A stretch of 64,000 nucleotides of DNA from Limivicinus sp963617275 (GCA_963617275.1 CAVENX010000055.1:43096-107095), one strand, 5' to 3'; counted from the first letter of the stretch, positions 23,160 to 31,918 are shown. Translations and numbers: made by a program. Notes: a model not told the origin generated them from the letters alone.

Positions 23160-24074
23160 TTATTCATCCGCCGCACCGGTTCTGAGATAGAACACGATGC
23201 AGATAAACATCAGAACGCCGAGAACCATTGAGATCGCGGAAGCGGCACCCAGCTGGAACGAGCCGAATGATGTGCTGTAAATGAGTATCGGCAGATGCGT
23301 TGTAGAGCCGACAGGCCCGCCGCCGGTGATCATATAGATAAGATCGTAGTATGTAGCCGTCCATATCGTGCGCAGCACTATGAGAACAGCGGTTGTGCCC
23401 TTGAGCTGCGGCAGGGTTATATGCAGAAAGCTCTGCCATTTTGTCGCGCCGTCAACCGTAGCTGCCTCGTACATCTGCTTGTCGATCGACTTGAGCGCCG
23501 CCCAATATATCAGCATCGGGAACGGGTAGGAGCGCCATATGTTTATTATGACGACCACCCACATCGCAGGTCCCTTCATTGCGAGCAGCGACTGTCTTGC
23601 CTCTATCCAGCCTGCTTTCTGCATCCAATAGCTGAGTATGCCGTAGTCGGAATTGAGCACCCATTTGGCAATCAGCGCCATTGTGACGGCGGGAACGACA
23701 TAAGGGATGAGCAGAAAGCTCCTGAGTGCGGTAGCGCCTTTCATCGGGCGGCTTATAAGCAGCGCCAGCGCAAGCCCCAGCACGATCTGGCCGAGGACGG
23801 ACCAGAACGTCCATACGCAGGTGTTCCAGAAATATTTCTTGAACAGCCTGTTGGAGAACATTGAGATATAATTTTTCAGCCCGACAAAATGCATTCCCTT
23901 TTTAGCGGAAAGAGATGCGTCCGTAAAGCTCAGTACAACGTTGTAAACTACCGGGTAAAGCACAAAAACGAGCAAAAAGATAATTGCCGGAAGTGCAAAA
24001 GCCAACCCGATCATATTGTGCCTTTTTGCGTACCCACCTGAAAGTCTTCTTTTTTGAATAACTGTTTCGCTCAT
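23160..24074 (-). CDS. Sugar-type ABC transporter permease (MalF/UgpA family)
   Basis: 304 residues, six helices, EAA loop EAATVDGATKWQSFLHITLPQL. It forms the heterodimeric channel with the following permease (18-bp gap). The N-terminal basic stretch and long first periplasmic-side loop match the MalF/UgpA group of CUT1 importers. Confidence 0.93.
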   Translation of the reverse strand: MSETVIQKRRLSGGYAKRHNMIGLAFALPAIIFLLVFVLYPVVYNVVLSFTDASLSAKKGMHFVGLKNYISMFSNRLFKKYFWNTCVWTFWSVLGQIVLGLALALLISRPMKGATALRSFLLIPYVVPAVTMALIAKWVLNSDYGILSYWMQKAGWIEARQSLLAMKGPAMWVVVIINIWRSYPFPMLIYWAALKSIDKQMYEAATVDGATKWQSFLHITLPQLKGTTAVLIVLRTIWTATYYDLIYMITGGGPVGSTTHLPILIYSTSFGSFQLGAASAISMVLGVLMFICIVFYLRTGAADE

Positions 24075-24099
24075 TTTTCTAATCTCCCGGTTTAAAGCA

Positions 24100-24127
24100 A
24101 ACGGGAGGAGAGAGTTCTCCTCCCGTT
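24100..24127 (-). terminator. Intra-operon stem-loop after the binding-protein gene
   Basis: 12-bp stem AACGGGAGGAGA/TCTCCTCCCGTT with a 4-base loop, between the solute-binding protein and permease genes. Without a T-run it is more likely a 3'-protecting or attenuating hairpin that keeps the binding-protein message in excess over the permeases. Confidence 0.6.
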
Positions 24128-24165
24128 CGGTTTTGTCAATTGATACTATTGTTCAGCGGCGAATA

Positions 24166-25479
24166 TCAGCCCATGGTTGCGGCAAAAGCGGAGAGATCGT
24201 CATTGATCAGCTCGTATGCCTCTTCGGAGGTGTAGGTTCCGTCGCATGCGCCCTGGAGAGCTTCACCGAATATGGTCGTGCCCTCAATATGAGCGGACAT
24301 CGGGGACAGACCGTTCTCCATGCCGTACCAATACCATGTGGTGTTCTCGAAAGCGTTCATGATGGTATCGACCTCAGTCTGGAACGCGGCGACCTTCTCG
24401 CTTGCCTTGTATATTTCAAATGCAGGCAGGTAGGAGGGGAATGCGAACATGGGGCGGCTCAGTGCACGCTCTGCCGCACGCTCGGGAGTGTAGAGCTTGG
24501 TGAGAAATTCGGAAACGAGGGCGGTGCGCTCCTCGGTTTCCTGCTTGGTGCCGACAAAGCAGTAGCCGGAGCCGAAGGATGCGACCTTGTTGCCGTCAAC
24601 ACCGGGGAAATCAAAGCAGCCGAGCTTATCGACCATCTCTGGGGCGTTGCCCTGCGCATTGCCGATGACCGCACCCATGTCAAGAGTCATTGCAACTGTG
24701 CCGGAAACGGCGAGAGCGTTGCGGTAGTCACCCCAGCTCCATGTGAGGGAGCCTGCGGGAGAAGCGGTCTTATAGAGATCGACGAGGTAGTCGATAACTT
24801 CGATCATCTCATCCTTTTCTTTGTCAAAGACGTACTCGCCGGTAGCGGGATCGAGGAAGAACACACCCTTGGAGCACATCAGCTCATAAAGGGTCTGCGC
24901 AGCGACCTGAACGCCGTCCAGAGGAACGGGAAAGCCCTTCATTGCGTCGCCGTCGTTGAGCGCTTCTGCGACAGCCTTGAATTCAGCCCATGTGGTGGGG
25001 ATCTCAAGACCCTTTTCTTCGAACAGATCCTTGCGGTACCATACGGAGGTGTGCATTGCCCAGTCGGGAAGACCGTAGATGTGGCCGTCAGCGCCGGTCA
25101 GAACGGTTTTGTAGGCGTCGGAAAAATCATCTGCGCCGATGGTGTTGATGATATCGTCCAGAGGCATGAGAACCTCGTCGGCGTAGAGCTGTGCGGTGCC
25201 GCCGAAGTTGACGTGCATGACGTCGGGAACCTCGTCGGTTGCCGCAGCAGTAGCCAGCTTACCTATCATTTCGCTGAAGGAGAGCTTTTCTACCTCAACT
25301 TCAACACCCATCTCTTTGCCGAGTTCGGTGAACTGCTTGTTGAGAACCTCAAACTGTGCGTCCGCGGTGAGACAGGTCCAGATGACCAGCTTTTCAGGCT
25401 CGGCCGCCTGGCCGACAGCGGTAAGCGAGAACATTGTGAGAACTGCCAGGAGAAGTGCGATCAGTTTTTTTGCTTTCAT
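24166..25479 (-). CDS. ABC transporter extracellular solute-binding protein (CUT1 type)
   Basis: 437 residues from the ATG at 25479, preceded by AAAGGA. A signal peptide MKAKKLIALLLAVLTMFSL..VGQAAEP is followed by a family 1 extracellular binding domain (VIWTCL.. through AAATDEVPDVMHVNFG, typical of MalE-like proteins). There is no cysteine at the signal cleavage region, so no lipobox, although it belongs to a monoderm where such proteins are normally lipoproteins. The substrate is probably a sugar or sugar acid, judged by the aldolase gene in the same operon. Confidence 0.9.
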   Translation of the reverse strand: MKAKKLIALLLAVLTMFSLTAVGQAAEPEKLVIWTCLTADAQFEVLNKQFTELGKEMGVEVEVEKLSFSEMIGKLATAAATDEVPDVMHVNFGGTAQLYADEVLMPLDDIINTIGADDFSDAYKTVLTGADGHIYGLPDWAMHTSVWYRKDLFEEKGLEIPTTWAEFKAVAEALNDGDAMKGFPVPLDGVQVAAQTLYELMCSKGVFFLDPATGEYVFDKEKDEMIEVIDYLVDLYKTASPAGSLTWSWGDYRNALAVSGTVAMTLDMGAVIGNAQGNAPEMVDKLGCFDFPGVDGNKVASFGSGYCFVGTKQETEERTALVSEFLTKLYTPERAAERALSRPMFAFPSYLPAFEIYKASEKVAAFQTEVDTIMNAFENTTWYWYGMENGLSPMSAHIEGTTIFGEALQGACDGTYTSEEAYELINDDLSAFAATMG

Positions 25480-25621
25480 GTTTTTGCGTCCTTTCATTTT
25501 GTTTGCGCAGTACCGCAAAATTCCCGCTGCCGGGAATGCGCGGTGCTGCTTTTGTTTATTTACACAGAGCCTTTGCTCTGCGAAAAATTCAAAGTGAAGC
25601 GGATGTAGAAACCTGTGCCGA

Positions 25622-26965
25622 TCAGAGAATACCGCCCTGCTCGACGAGCTTTGCCTGAAGCGCCTTGATATCGACATTGCGTGCGGTAACGCCGGCTTTG
25701 ACCGCCATGGCGGCTGCGGTGCCGACGGCTTCGCCCATTACCATGCACTGCGGCATGCAGCGGATGCAGTTGGCTACCTCTATTTCGTATGAAGCGCAGC
25801 GCCCCGCGACAAGCAGGTTTTCTTTGCCCTTGACGACCATGCAGCTGTAAGGGATCGTCATGGATGTGCCCGGCTCCAGATCGTAAACGACCATGGTCTC
25901 GCCCTCGGGGGTATGGAAGCCTGCGGGCATTGCACCGCGGCCTATGCTGTCGGGGAAATCCTTCGCGTCGAGGAAGTCCTGGAACTTGACCTCGTAATCG
26001 CATATCACTCGGCGTGATTCACGCACGCCAAGCATTGCGGCAATCGCGGTGAGATAGGAATTTTCAAATCCGGGAATGTAATTCTTCATTGCCCATGCCA
26101 CGTCGTACAGGCACTTCTGGGAGAAATTCTCCTGTTCGGTGCGTGTTTCCATGCCGATGGTGCTGTTCGCCTCGAGTGCGCCGGAGCAGTTGATCGTCAT
26201 TTCGCCGGGGTTGGGAGTGGAGGTAAAAATACCGAGCCAGTGACGGAGATATTCCTTGTCCGCCGGAAGCTTGACGTCTTTGAGCTCGTCCTTAAGACCG
26301 AAGTGCATAAGTCCGGGGAAGCTCCTGAAATCGTGCCATGCGGGGGGCATCATGGTGTCCATTACGGGCGGATGCTCCTCGTAGTATTTTGCGACCTTTT
26401 CCATGTCCACACCGGCCATTTTGCCGATGAGCGTCATAGGCTGGATATCCTCGTCGCGCCGGATATCATATGTTGCGCCAGCCTTTGCGCAGACGCCCGC
26501 GTCGCCGGTGCAGTCGATAACGACCTTGCCGTGTACCTCAATGAGATTCATTTCGGATACGACGACCAGACCGGTGACGGCATCGCCGTCCTGAAGCACG
26601 TCGATTATCTGCGTGTTCAGATAGGTTGTAAGATTAGGCTCTTTTGCCGCCAGATCATCAAGAACGACCTTGGCGACCTCTGTATCGTAAAGATAGCAGA
26701 CGTCTTTTTCGGGATCCTTGTCAACGATCGCGCCCATGTCCTTGAGAATGTTTCTCAGTTCCCATGTCATACCGCCGACACAGCGCTTGAGCTTATCGGA
26801 AAAACCGACCCATGCGCCCTGCATACCGGAGGTGAACTGACCGCCGAGACACCTGTTCTTTTCTACCACGAGAGTTTTTGCGCCGTTTCTTGCCGCCGCG
26901 AGAGCCGCAATGCATCCGGCAGTGCCGCCGCCGGCTACTATGACATCAAATTCTTTAGCTATCAT
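25622..26965 (-). CDS. FAD-dependent oxidoreductase
   Basis: 447 residues. The N-terminal Rossmann fold is FDVIVAGGGTAGCIAALAAARNGAKTLVVEK (GxGxxG as GGGTAG, Glu at the end of beta 2), and a second FAD contact is NLLVAGRCASYE with EAVGTAAAMAV near the C-terminus, as in the FAD-dependent oxidoreductase group PF12831. HHe substrate is unknown; it may oxidise or reduce the imported compound or an intermediate on the way to the aldolase. It is cotranscribed with the DapA-like gene and importer. Confidence 0.87.
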   Translation of the reverse strand: MIAKEFDVIVAGGGTAGCIAALAAARNGAKTLVVEKNRCLGGQFTSGMQGAWVGFSDKLKRCVGGMTWELRNILKDMGAIVDKDPEKDVCYLYDTEVAKVVLDDLAAKEPNLTTYLNTQIIDVLQDGDAVTGLVVVSEMNLIEVHGKVVIDCTGDAGVCAKAGATYDIRRDEDIQPMTLIGKMAGVDMEKVAKYYEEHPPVMDTMMPPAWHDFRSFPGLMHFGLKDELKDVKLPADKEYLRHWLGIFTSTPNPGEMTINCSGALEANSTIGMETRTEQENFSQKCLYDVAWAMKNYIPGFENSYLTAIAAMLGVRESRRVICDYEVKFQDFLDAKDFPDSIGRGAMPAGFHTPEGETMVVYDLEPGTSMTIPYSCMVVKGKENLLVAGRCASYEIEVANCIRCMPQCMVMGEAVGTAAAMAVKAGVTARNVDIKALQAKLVEQGGIL

Positions 26966-26990
26966 TTGGTTCTCCTCCTTTTCGCCGTTT

Positions 26991-27019
26991 CTTTCGCCCC
27001 TGTAAGAACGGGGCGAAAG
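26991..27019 (-). other. Stem-loop between aldolase and oxidoreductase genes
   Basis: 10-bp stem CTTTCGCCCC/GGGGCGAAAG with a 9-base loop in the 122-bp gap. It may limit transcription beyond the first gene or stabilise its mRNA end; no T-run follows on the minus strand. Confidence 0.5.
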
Positions 27020-27087
27020 AAGGGCAAAAATAATACTCAGAATGTTTTGTTTCTATGTTCCGTGCCGTTTCAGAGACAGCCGCCGGA

Positions 27088-28002
27088 TCAGATGTAATTG
27101 TAGTGCTTGAGAACCTTCTTGAGTCTGTCGATATCCTCTGCGGGCAGCTCAGAGATAACGGGCTTGCGGCAGTAGCCTGCGTCAACGCCGCGCAGCTTCA
27201 GACCTTCCTTGATTATCTGGAGCCACAGCACGTCACCGTTGGAGTCGGCTTCGGTGAACAGCGGCAGGTAAGGCCATACCAGCTCTTCCTGAGCCTTCAT
27301 TGCTTCGGCGGTCTTCTTTGCCTTTGCGAGGTTGTAAACAGTGGAGTTCTCTTTCGGGAAGAGGTTGCCGGTGCCGACGACCCAGCCGTCCGTCCAGCAG
27401 GACAGGGTCTCGACCGCGCATACGTCGTAGCCGTAGAAGATGTTGAAGTTCTCGTCGGTCAGACGGCGGAGATTCTGCTGCCTGAATACGTCTGCCTGAC
27501 GCTCCTTGATAGCGTCGATGCAGCCCTCGTTGTAGAGCTTTGCGATGAAGCGGTCGTCAAGAAGAACGGTGGAGTAGTAGGGGTTGTGGTACATCATTAC
27601 GGGGATGTCGATAGCATTGTGGATGGTCTTGTAGTGATCGTACAGCTCCTGCTTGTTCGGTCCCATGTACCACGGGGTAACAGCCATGATGCCGTCCGCG
27701 CCGTCTGCCTCGGCGGCCTTGGACATCTCAACAACGTCGCCGGTGCGGTATGCGCCGGTGGAAGCGACTACCTTGATGCCGCAGTCGTGGCCTGCTTCGA
27801 TGTATGCCTTGTTGACGGCGATCTGCTCATCCTTTTCAAGCGCTATCATCTCGCCGGTGGAACCGGAGGGAATGATACCGGTGACGCCGTTGTCGGCCAG
27901 AAACTTGGTGACTTCCTTGATGCCCTGGAAGTTGATGGACTCGTCCTTATTGAACGGGGTTACTACCGGAATATAGATACCTTCGAGCTTCGTTCTTGCC
28001 AT
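27088..28002 (-). CDS. DapA/N-acetylneuraminate lyase-family aldolase or lyase
   Basis: 304 residues, (beta/alpha)8 class I aldolase of the DHDPS/NAL superfamily. The carboxylate-binding motif is GSTGE (47-51), the active-site Tyr is Tyr138 in MYHNPYY, and the Schiff-base Lys is Lys166 in IDAIKERQ. True DapA is unlikely because it is first in a catabolic, IclR-controlled importer operon; cleavage of a 2-keto-3-deoxy sugar acid or a related keto acid is more plausible. The start has TAAGGAGAAAA upstream. Confidence 0.85.
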   Translation of the reverse strand: MARTKLEGIYIPVVTPFNKDESINFQGIKEVTKFLADNGVTGIIPSGSTGEMIALEKDEQIAVNKAYIEAGHDCGIKVVASTGAYRTGDVVEMSKAAEADGADGIMAVTPWYMGPNKQELYDHYKTIHNAIDIPVMMYHNPYYSTVLLDDRFIAKLYNEGCIDAIKERQADVFRQQNLRRLTDENFNIFYGYDVCAVETLSCWTDGWVVGTGNLFPKENSTVYNLAKAKKTAEAMKAQEELVWPYLPLFTEADSNGDVLWLQIIKEGLKLRGVDAGYCRKPVISELPAEDIDRLKKVLKHYNYI

Positions 28003-28037
28003 GATTTTTCTCCTTAAACAAAAGATTGTTTTGTTAC

Positions 28038-28085
28038 GGAACGGTAATTCCTACGGAATGCTCATTCTGTCGGAATACATATTCC
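28038..28085. promoter_or_regulatory. Triple IclR-type operator, GGAAT-N4-ATTCC, 17-bp spacing
   Basis: Three 14-bp palindromes lie in tandem: GGAACGGTAATTCC (28038-28051), GGAATGCTCATTCT (28055-28068) and GGAATACATATTCC (28072-28085). Starts are exactly 17 bp apart. They begin just after the -10 box of the aldolase operon, over the expected transcription start, a repressing position. The half-site style matches known IclR-family operators (TGGAAAT..ATTTCCA), and the divergent neighbour is an IclR gene. Confidence 0.85.
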
Positions 28086-28092
28086 GATTTTG

Positions 28093-28121
28093 ACTATATA
28101 CTCTTTTTTCCGTGTAGTCAA
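28093..28121 (-). promoter_or_regulatory. Promoter of the aldolase-oxidoreductase-ABC operon
   Basis: Minus strand TTGACT (28116-28121), 17-bp spacer, TATAGT (28093-28098). The start site would fall near 28086, at the edge of the first palindromic operator. Confidence 0.8.
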
Positions 28122-28236
28122 CCTTAAATTTGCGTTCAAAAATTTTTTGTGGATTGTGCAAAAAAACGAATATTCTCATTTGGCAAATAGTGACAAAGCA
28201 AATTTGTCCGTCTTTGGAAGCGGCGTACATAACTTG

Positions 28237-28264
28237 TTGACAGATACGGCAGACAAGGTATAAA
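28237..28264 (+). promoter_or_regulatory. Promoter of the IclR-family gene
   Basis: TTGACA (28237-28242), 16-bp spacer, TATAAA (28259-28264), 39 bp before the start codon. No GGAAT palindrome overlaps it, so direct autorepression is not evident. Confidence 0.7.
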
Positions 28265-28302
28265 ATAGCCGAAATCAAGCTTTTTCGGAAGGGGGATTTC
28301 AA

Positions 28303-29085
28303 ATGGAAGGGAATACACAGAAAACGGAAACTATAAAAATGGTCGAAAGCGCCATGGGCGTCCTTGACCTGCTCCGCTGTGCGAAAGCGCCGCTCGGGGT
28401 AAACGCCATTGCAAAGACCTGCACGCTCAATCCCTCAACGGCTTTTCGCATTTTAAAGACTCTGGAAATGACGGGCTGGGTTTACCAGCTTGAAGAAGGC
28501 CAATATATAGCCGGAGAAAAAATAAGCTTTGTCACGGAAAAGAACAATTTCTACCTTGCGCTCAGCGACGCGGCCAAGTGCCCTATGGAGCAGTGCACCG
28601 CGAAGCACGGTCTTGCTATGAATCTTATTGTGCGCACCGGGGCTGACTGCCGCATTATTCAGCAGTCGCTCACAAAGTCTATAATCAACTACGTCCCGCC
28701 GCTCAACTCCGTCCTGCCTTACTATGCCTGCGGCGGCGGAAAGATACTGCTTTGTGAGCTGCCGTCTGCGCTTATCGATCAGCTTCTTGAAACGCACAAG
28801 CCCGAGGCGCTGACGCCCTTTACGATAATCGACCCGGACGCGTACAGGGAGGAATTAAAAAAAACCGTTGCAAACGGCTATGCGATAGATTATCAGGAGA
28901 GCAGCATCAACGGCAGCTGCATCGCCGTGCCCGTCCGCGACAGAGAGGGCACGATCGTCGCTTCGCTTTCGTTCAGCGGCCTGATAGGCGTGTCAGATCC
29001 CAATAAGCTTCTCAAATATGTACCGTACCTTAAAGAATGTTCCGCTGCGATAACAAAAAGCCTGTATGATTGCTGGAAAATGTGA
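28303..29085 (+). CDS. IclR-family transcriptional regulator
   Basis: 260 residues. Winged helix at the N-terminus (about 12-75: AMGVLDLLRCAKAPLGVNAIAKTCTLNPSTAFRILKTLEMTGWV), then the IclR effector domain (about 85-255), including DYQESSINGSCIAVPVRDREGTIVASLSFSG, the conserved C-terminal effector region. Divergent from the aldolase/ABC operon, whose start region carries three matching palindromes. I infer it represses that operon until a sugar-acid-like effector binds. Confidence 0.92.
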   Translation: MEGNTQKTETIKMVESAMGVLDLLRCAKAPLGVNAIAKTCTLNPSTAFRILKTLEMTGWVYQLEEGQYIAGEKISFVTEKNNFYLALSDAAKCPMEQCTAKHGLAMNLIVRTGADCRIIQQSLTKSIINYVPPLNSVLPYYACGGGKILLCELPSALIDQLLETHKPEALTPFTIIDPDAYREELKKTVANGYAIDYQESSINGSCIAVPVRDREGTIVASLSFSGLIGVSDPNKLLKYVPYLKECSAAITKSLYDCWKM

Positions 29086-29093
29086 ATAAATAT

Positions 29094-29135
29094 AAAAAAC
29101 ATCACCCCTGCATCCATTTGGATGCAGGGGTGATG
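29094..29135 (-). terminator. Rho-independent terminator of pnp
   Basis: 16-bp perfect stem (29100-29115 with 29120-29135), ATTT loop; on the minus strand it is followed by TTTTTTATATTT. It ends the leftward rpsO-pnp transcript and probably also slows the converging IclR transcript. Confidence 0.85.
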
Positions 29136-29139
29136 ATGT

Positions 29140-29180
29140 CAGTTTGCCAAAGAACCTCATTGAGGTTCTTTGGCAAACTG
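29140..29180. repeat. 41-bp near-perfect palindrome between iclR-type gene and pnp
   Basis: Arms of 20 bp (29140-29159 and 29161-29180) around a single T. It lies 4 bp from the pnp terminator hairpin and 7 bp beyond the pnp stop. In RNA it would be a long hairpin, in DNA a potential cruciform. There is no T-run. Confidence 0.85.
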
Positions 29181-29187
29181 AAGAATG

Positions 29188-31305
29188 TTACGCTTCGCCG
29201 CGTTCCCTGAGAGCGTCCTTGCGGCTGAGGTCAATGCCCTTCGGGCCGACGTTCATGACCTTTACCCAAGTCATGTCGCCAATCTTGAGGACGTCCTCTA
29301 CCTTTTCGGTGCGCTTGAACTCAAGATCCTTGATCTTTACAAGGCCGTCCTTGCCGGGGGCAAGCTCGACCCATGCGCCGAAATCGGAGCGGATGTTGGA
29401 AACCTTGCCGTAGTACAGAGCGCCTACTTCAGGCTCAAACACTATCTGTTCAATGGTGGTGCGTGCGGCGCGGCAGGCCTCGATATCGGAGGAGGCGATA
29501 AATATGCTGCCGTCGTCGTTGATATCGATCTTGCAGCCGGTGTCCGCGGTGATCTTCTGGATGACCTTGCCGCCGGAGCCGATGACCTCGCGGATCTTGT
29601 CGGGGTTGATGTGCATCTGGATCATCTTGGGCGCGGTCTTTGCAAGCTCCTTGCGCGGCTCGGCAATGGCCTTGAGCATTATCGCGTCAAGGATCTGGAA
29701 GCGGGCTTCTTTGGTGATAGCGAAAGCTTCCTTGACTATCTCATGCTTCAGACCGTCGTTCTTGAGATCCATCTGGATCGCGGTGATGCCCTGCTTGGTG
29801 CCGGCAACCTTGAAGTCCATTTCGCCGTGGAAGTCCTCAACGCCCTGAATGTCGATGAAAGTGGTGAAATCGTCGCCGTCCTGAATAAGACCGCAGGAGA
29901 TACCGGCAACGGGAGCCTTGATGGGGACGCCAGCGTCCATCAGCGCGAGCGTCGTGCCGCAGATGGAGCCCTGAGAGGTTGAACCGTTGGAGGAAAGAAC
30001 TTCGGAGACAACGCGGATGGAGTAGGGGAAGTCCTCAACATCGGGGATGACCGCGTCAAGAGCCTTTTCCACAAGCGCGCCGTGACCGTACTCGCGTCTG
30101 CCGGTGGAGCGGCTCGCACGGGCTTCGCCGGTGGAGTAGGAAGGCATATTATAGTGGTGCATGAAGCGCTTCTCTTCCTCTTCCCATATAGTGTCGAGCT
30201 TCTGCGCGTCGGCAAGGGTGGAAAGGGTGGCAATGGACAGAACCTGTGTCTGACCGCGGGTGAACAGACCGGAGCCGTGGACAACGGGGAGAACGCCGAC
30301 TTCCGCCGCCAGCGGGCGGATCTCGTTCATTGCGCGGCCGTCAACGCGTTTGCCTGCAAGCAGCCACTTTTTGACGACCTTCTTCTGAAGCTTGTAAAGG
30401 ATCTCGTCCATGTAATTCATGAGGTCGGGATGCTCTTCACCGTACTTTTCCTCGACCATGCTGACCCAATCGTTAACGCGGGCTTCGCGCACGTTTTTGT
30501 CGTCGGTGTCCATGCAGTATTCCATGGATTCAAATTCGTTCTCAACGAGCTTTGCAAACAGCTCCTCGTCAAAGGAGGCGTGCTCATACTCAAACTTGGG
30601 CTTGCCGATCTCCTCGACCATCCTGTCGATGAGGTCAAGAACGGGCTGGAGATGCTCATGCGCCTGAACGATGCCCTCATACATGACTTCGTCCGGAACC
30701 TGATCGGCCTCGGACTCTATCATGACGATCTTTTTGTGCGTCGCGGCGATGGTGGTGGTCATGCGGTTATTCTTGCGCTCTTCCTTGGTGGGGTTGAAGA
30801 GATACTTCTCGCCGTCCCAGCCAAGAACGATACCGGCGATAGGACCGTTGAAGGGAACGTCGGAAATGGAGACGGCCGCGGATGCGCCGATCATTGCGGT
30901 GATCTCGGGGGAGCAGTCGCGGTCAACGGAAAGCACTTCGCATGCAATGACGACGTCGTTGCGGAGATCGGACGGGAAGAGGGGGCGCATCGGGCGGTCG
31001 ATAAGGCGGGAGGCGAGAACCGCGGGAAGACTGGGCTTGCCTTCGCGGCGCATGAAGCTGCCGGGGATGCGGCCTACCGCGTAGAGCTTTTCGTTGAAGT
31101 CAACTGCGAGAGGGAAATAATCAATGCCGTCCTTGGGACGTGCAGAAGCGGTGCAGGTGACGAGGACGGTGGTTTCGCCGTATCTGACCAGCACTGCGGC
31201 GTTGCACAGCTCAGCCAGCTTGCCGACTTCCATGGACAGAGGACGGCCCTCATACATCATTTCATACTTTTTGTAGTTGGGAAACTGCTTATTGGTAATT
31301 ATCAT
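29188..31305 (-). CDS. pnp: Polynucleotide phosphorylase
   Basis: 705 residues, the full length of PNPase. Two RNase PH-like domains (about 10-225 and 310-550), with SRSTGRREYGHGALVEKAL in the second, then a KH domain (about 555-615: HINPDKIREVIGSGGKVIQ) and an S1 domain (about 622-690). It degrades RNA 3' to 5' using phosphate and can also add tails. The start ATG at 31305 follows TTAAGGAGAAA. The classic rpsO-pnp order is preserved, with a structured 203-bp gap between them. Confidence 0.97.
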   Translation of the reverse strand: MIITNKQFPNYKKYEMMYEGRPLSMEVGKLAELCNAAVLVRYGETTVLVTCTASARPKDGIDYFPLAVDFNEKLYAVGRIPGSFMRREGKPSLPAVLASRLIDRPMRPLFPSDLRNDVVIACEVLSVDRDCSPEITAMIGASAAVSISDVPFNGPIAGIVLGWDGEKYLFNPTKEERKNNRMTTTIAATHKKIVMIESEADQVPDEVMYEGIVQAHEHLQPVLDLIDRMVEEIGKPKFEYEHASFDEELFAKLVENEFESMEYCMDTDDKNVREARVNDWVSMVEEKYGEEHPDLMNYMDEILYKLQKKVVKKWLLAGKRVDGRAMNEIRPLAAEVGVLPVVHGSGLFTRGQTQVLSIATLSTLADAQKLDTIWEEEEKRFMHHYNMPSYSTGEARASRSTGRREYGHGALVEKALDAVIPDVEDFPYSIRVVSEVLSSNGSTSQGSICGTTLALMDAGVPIKAPVAGISCGLIQDGDDFTTFIDIQGVEDFHGEMDFKVAGTKQGITAIQMDLKNDGLKHEIVKEAFAITKEARFQILDAIMLKAIAEPRKELAKTAPKMIQMHINPDKIREVIGSGGKVIQKITADTGCKIDINDDGSIFIASSDIEACRAARTTIEQIVFEPEVGALYYGKVSNIRSDFGAWVELAPGKDGLVKIKDLEFKRTEKVEDVLKIGDMTWVKVMNVGPKGIDLSRKDALRERGEA

Positions 31306-31350
31306 GTGTTTCTCCTTAATTTTATCATTACACTTTTTTACGCTCAGTAC

Positions 31351-31393
31351 TTAGAAAAATGCTCCTGCCGGTCGGACTAAAGCACTTTTCTAA
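31351..31393 (-). other. rpsO-pnp intergenic stem (possible RNase processing site)
   Basis: On the minus-strand RNA, 13-nt arms (31381-31393 and 31351-31363) pair fully with one G-U wobble around a 17-nt loop, 46 nt before the pnp start. In other bacteria a hairpin here is cut by RNase III and allows PNPase to control its own mRNA; that role is inferred by position. Confidence 0.5.
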
Positions 31394-31437
31394 ATACCAA
31401 GCCGTTAAAAAGCGTTTGTTTATTTGATCAGGCGAGA

Positions 31438-31475
31438 GAAAAAACATGGAGAGACAGTATTCACTTGTCTCCCCA
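31438..31475 (-). terminator. Terminator after rpsO (partial readthrough into pnp expected)
   Basis: Minus strand: GGGGAGACA, a 9-nt loop, TGTCTCTCC, then ATGTTTTTTC. Stem pairs are mostly continuous with one bulge. It would set rpsO expression above pnp. Confidence 0.7.
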
Positions 31476-31508
31476 TAAAAACCTTCATAATCCTCGGAAA
31501 AGCTGAAA

Positions 31509-31775
31509 TTACTTGCGGATGTTCAGCTTTGCAATGATTGCACGGTAACGCTCGATATCCTTCTTGGCCATGTAGTCGAGAAGACGGCGGCGCTTACCAA
31601 CCATTTTATACATGCCCAGACGGCTGTGGTCGTCATTGGGGTGGGACTTGAGATGCTCGGTAAGCTCACGGATACGCTGAGTAAGGATAGCTACCTGAAC
31701 CTCGGGAGAACCGGTGTCGCCCTCATGCAGAGCATTCTCGGAGATGACCTGGGTCTTAACTTCTTTTGTTATCAT
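31509..31775 (-). CDS. rpsO: 30S ribosomal protein S15
   Basis: 88 residues, exactly S15 size. It contains HEGDTGSPEVQVAILTQRI, HLKSHPNDDHSRLGMYKMV and KRRRLLDYMAKKD, the invariant S15 segments that bind 16S rRNA helix 22. A ribosome site GAAAGGGG precedes ATG at 31775. Its promoter at 31890-31918 leaves a leader of about 105 nt, long enough for S15 autoregulation. Confidence 0.98.
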   Translation of the reverse strand: MITKEVKTQVISENALHEGDTGSPEVQVAILTQRIRELTEHLKSHPNDDHSRLGMYKMVGKRRRLLDYMAKKDIERYRAIIAKLNIRK

Positions 31776-31889
31776 AGGATTATACCCCTTTCAAAATGTT
31801 ACTATACCCTGCGTCCAAGCCATGGGCAGAAAGGACACCGCACAAACGGCATGAACCCCAAAGCTGAGCCCGCGGGCGCGTACTCGAAT

Positions 31890-31918
31890 ATAATAGCATC
31901 GGAAAGTACATGTGTCAA
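31890..31918 (-). promoter_or_regulatory. Promoter of rpsO-pnp
   Basis: Minus strand TTGACA (31913-31918), 17-bp spacer, TATTAT (31890-31895). The start near 31883 gives an rpsO leader of roughly 105 nt containing GC-rich paired segments. The 345-bp region 31776-32120 otherwise holds only this and the divergent promoter at 32050-32078. Confidence 0.8.

Noticed and set aside
27088..28002. Lysine-biosynthetic dapA
   Set aside because: The gene starts an IclR-controlled importer operon and has YHNP at the active-site Tyr instead of the usual DapA wording.
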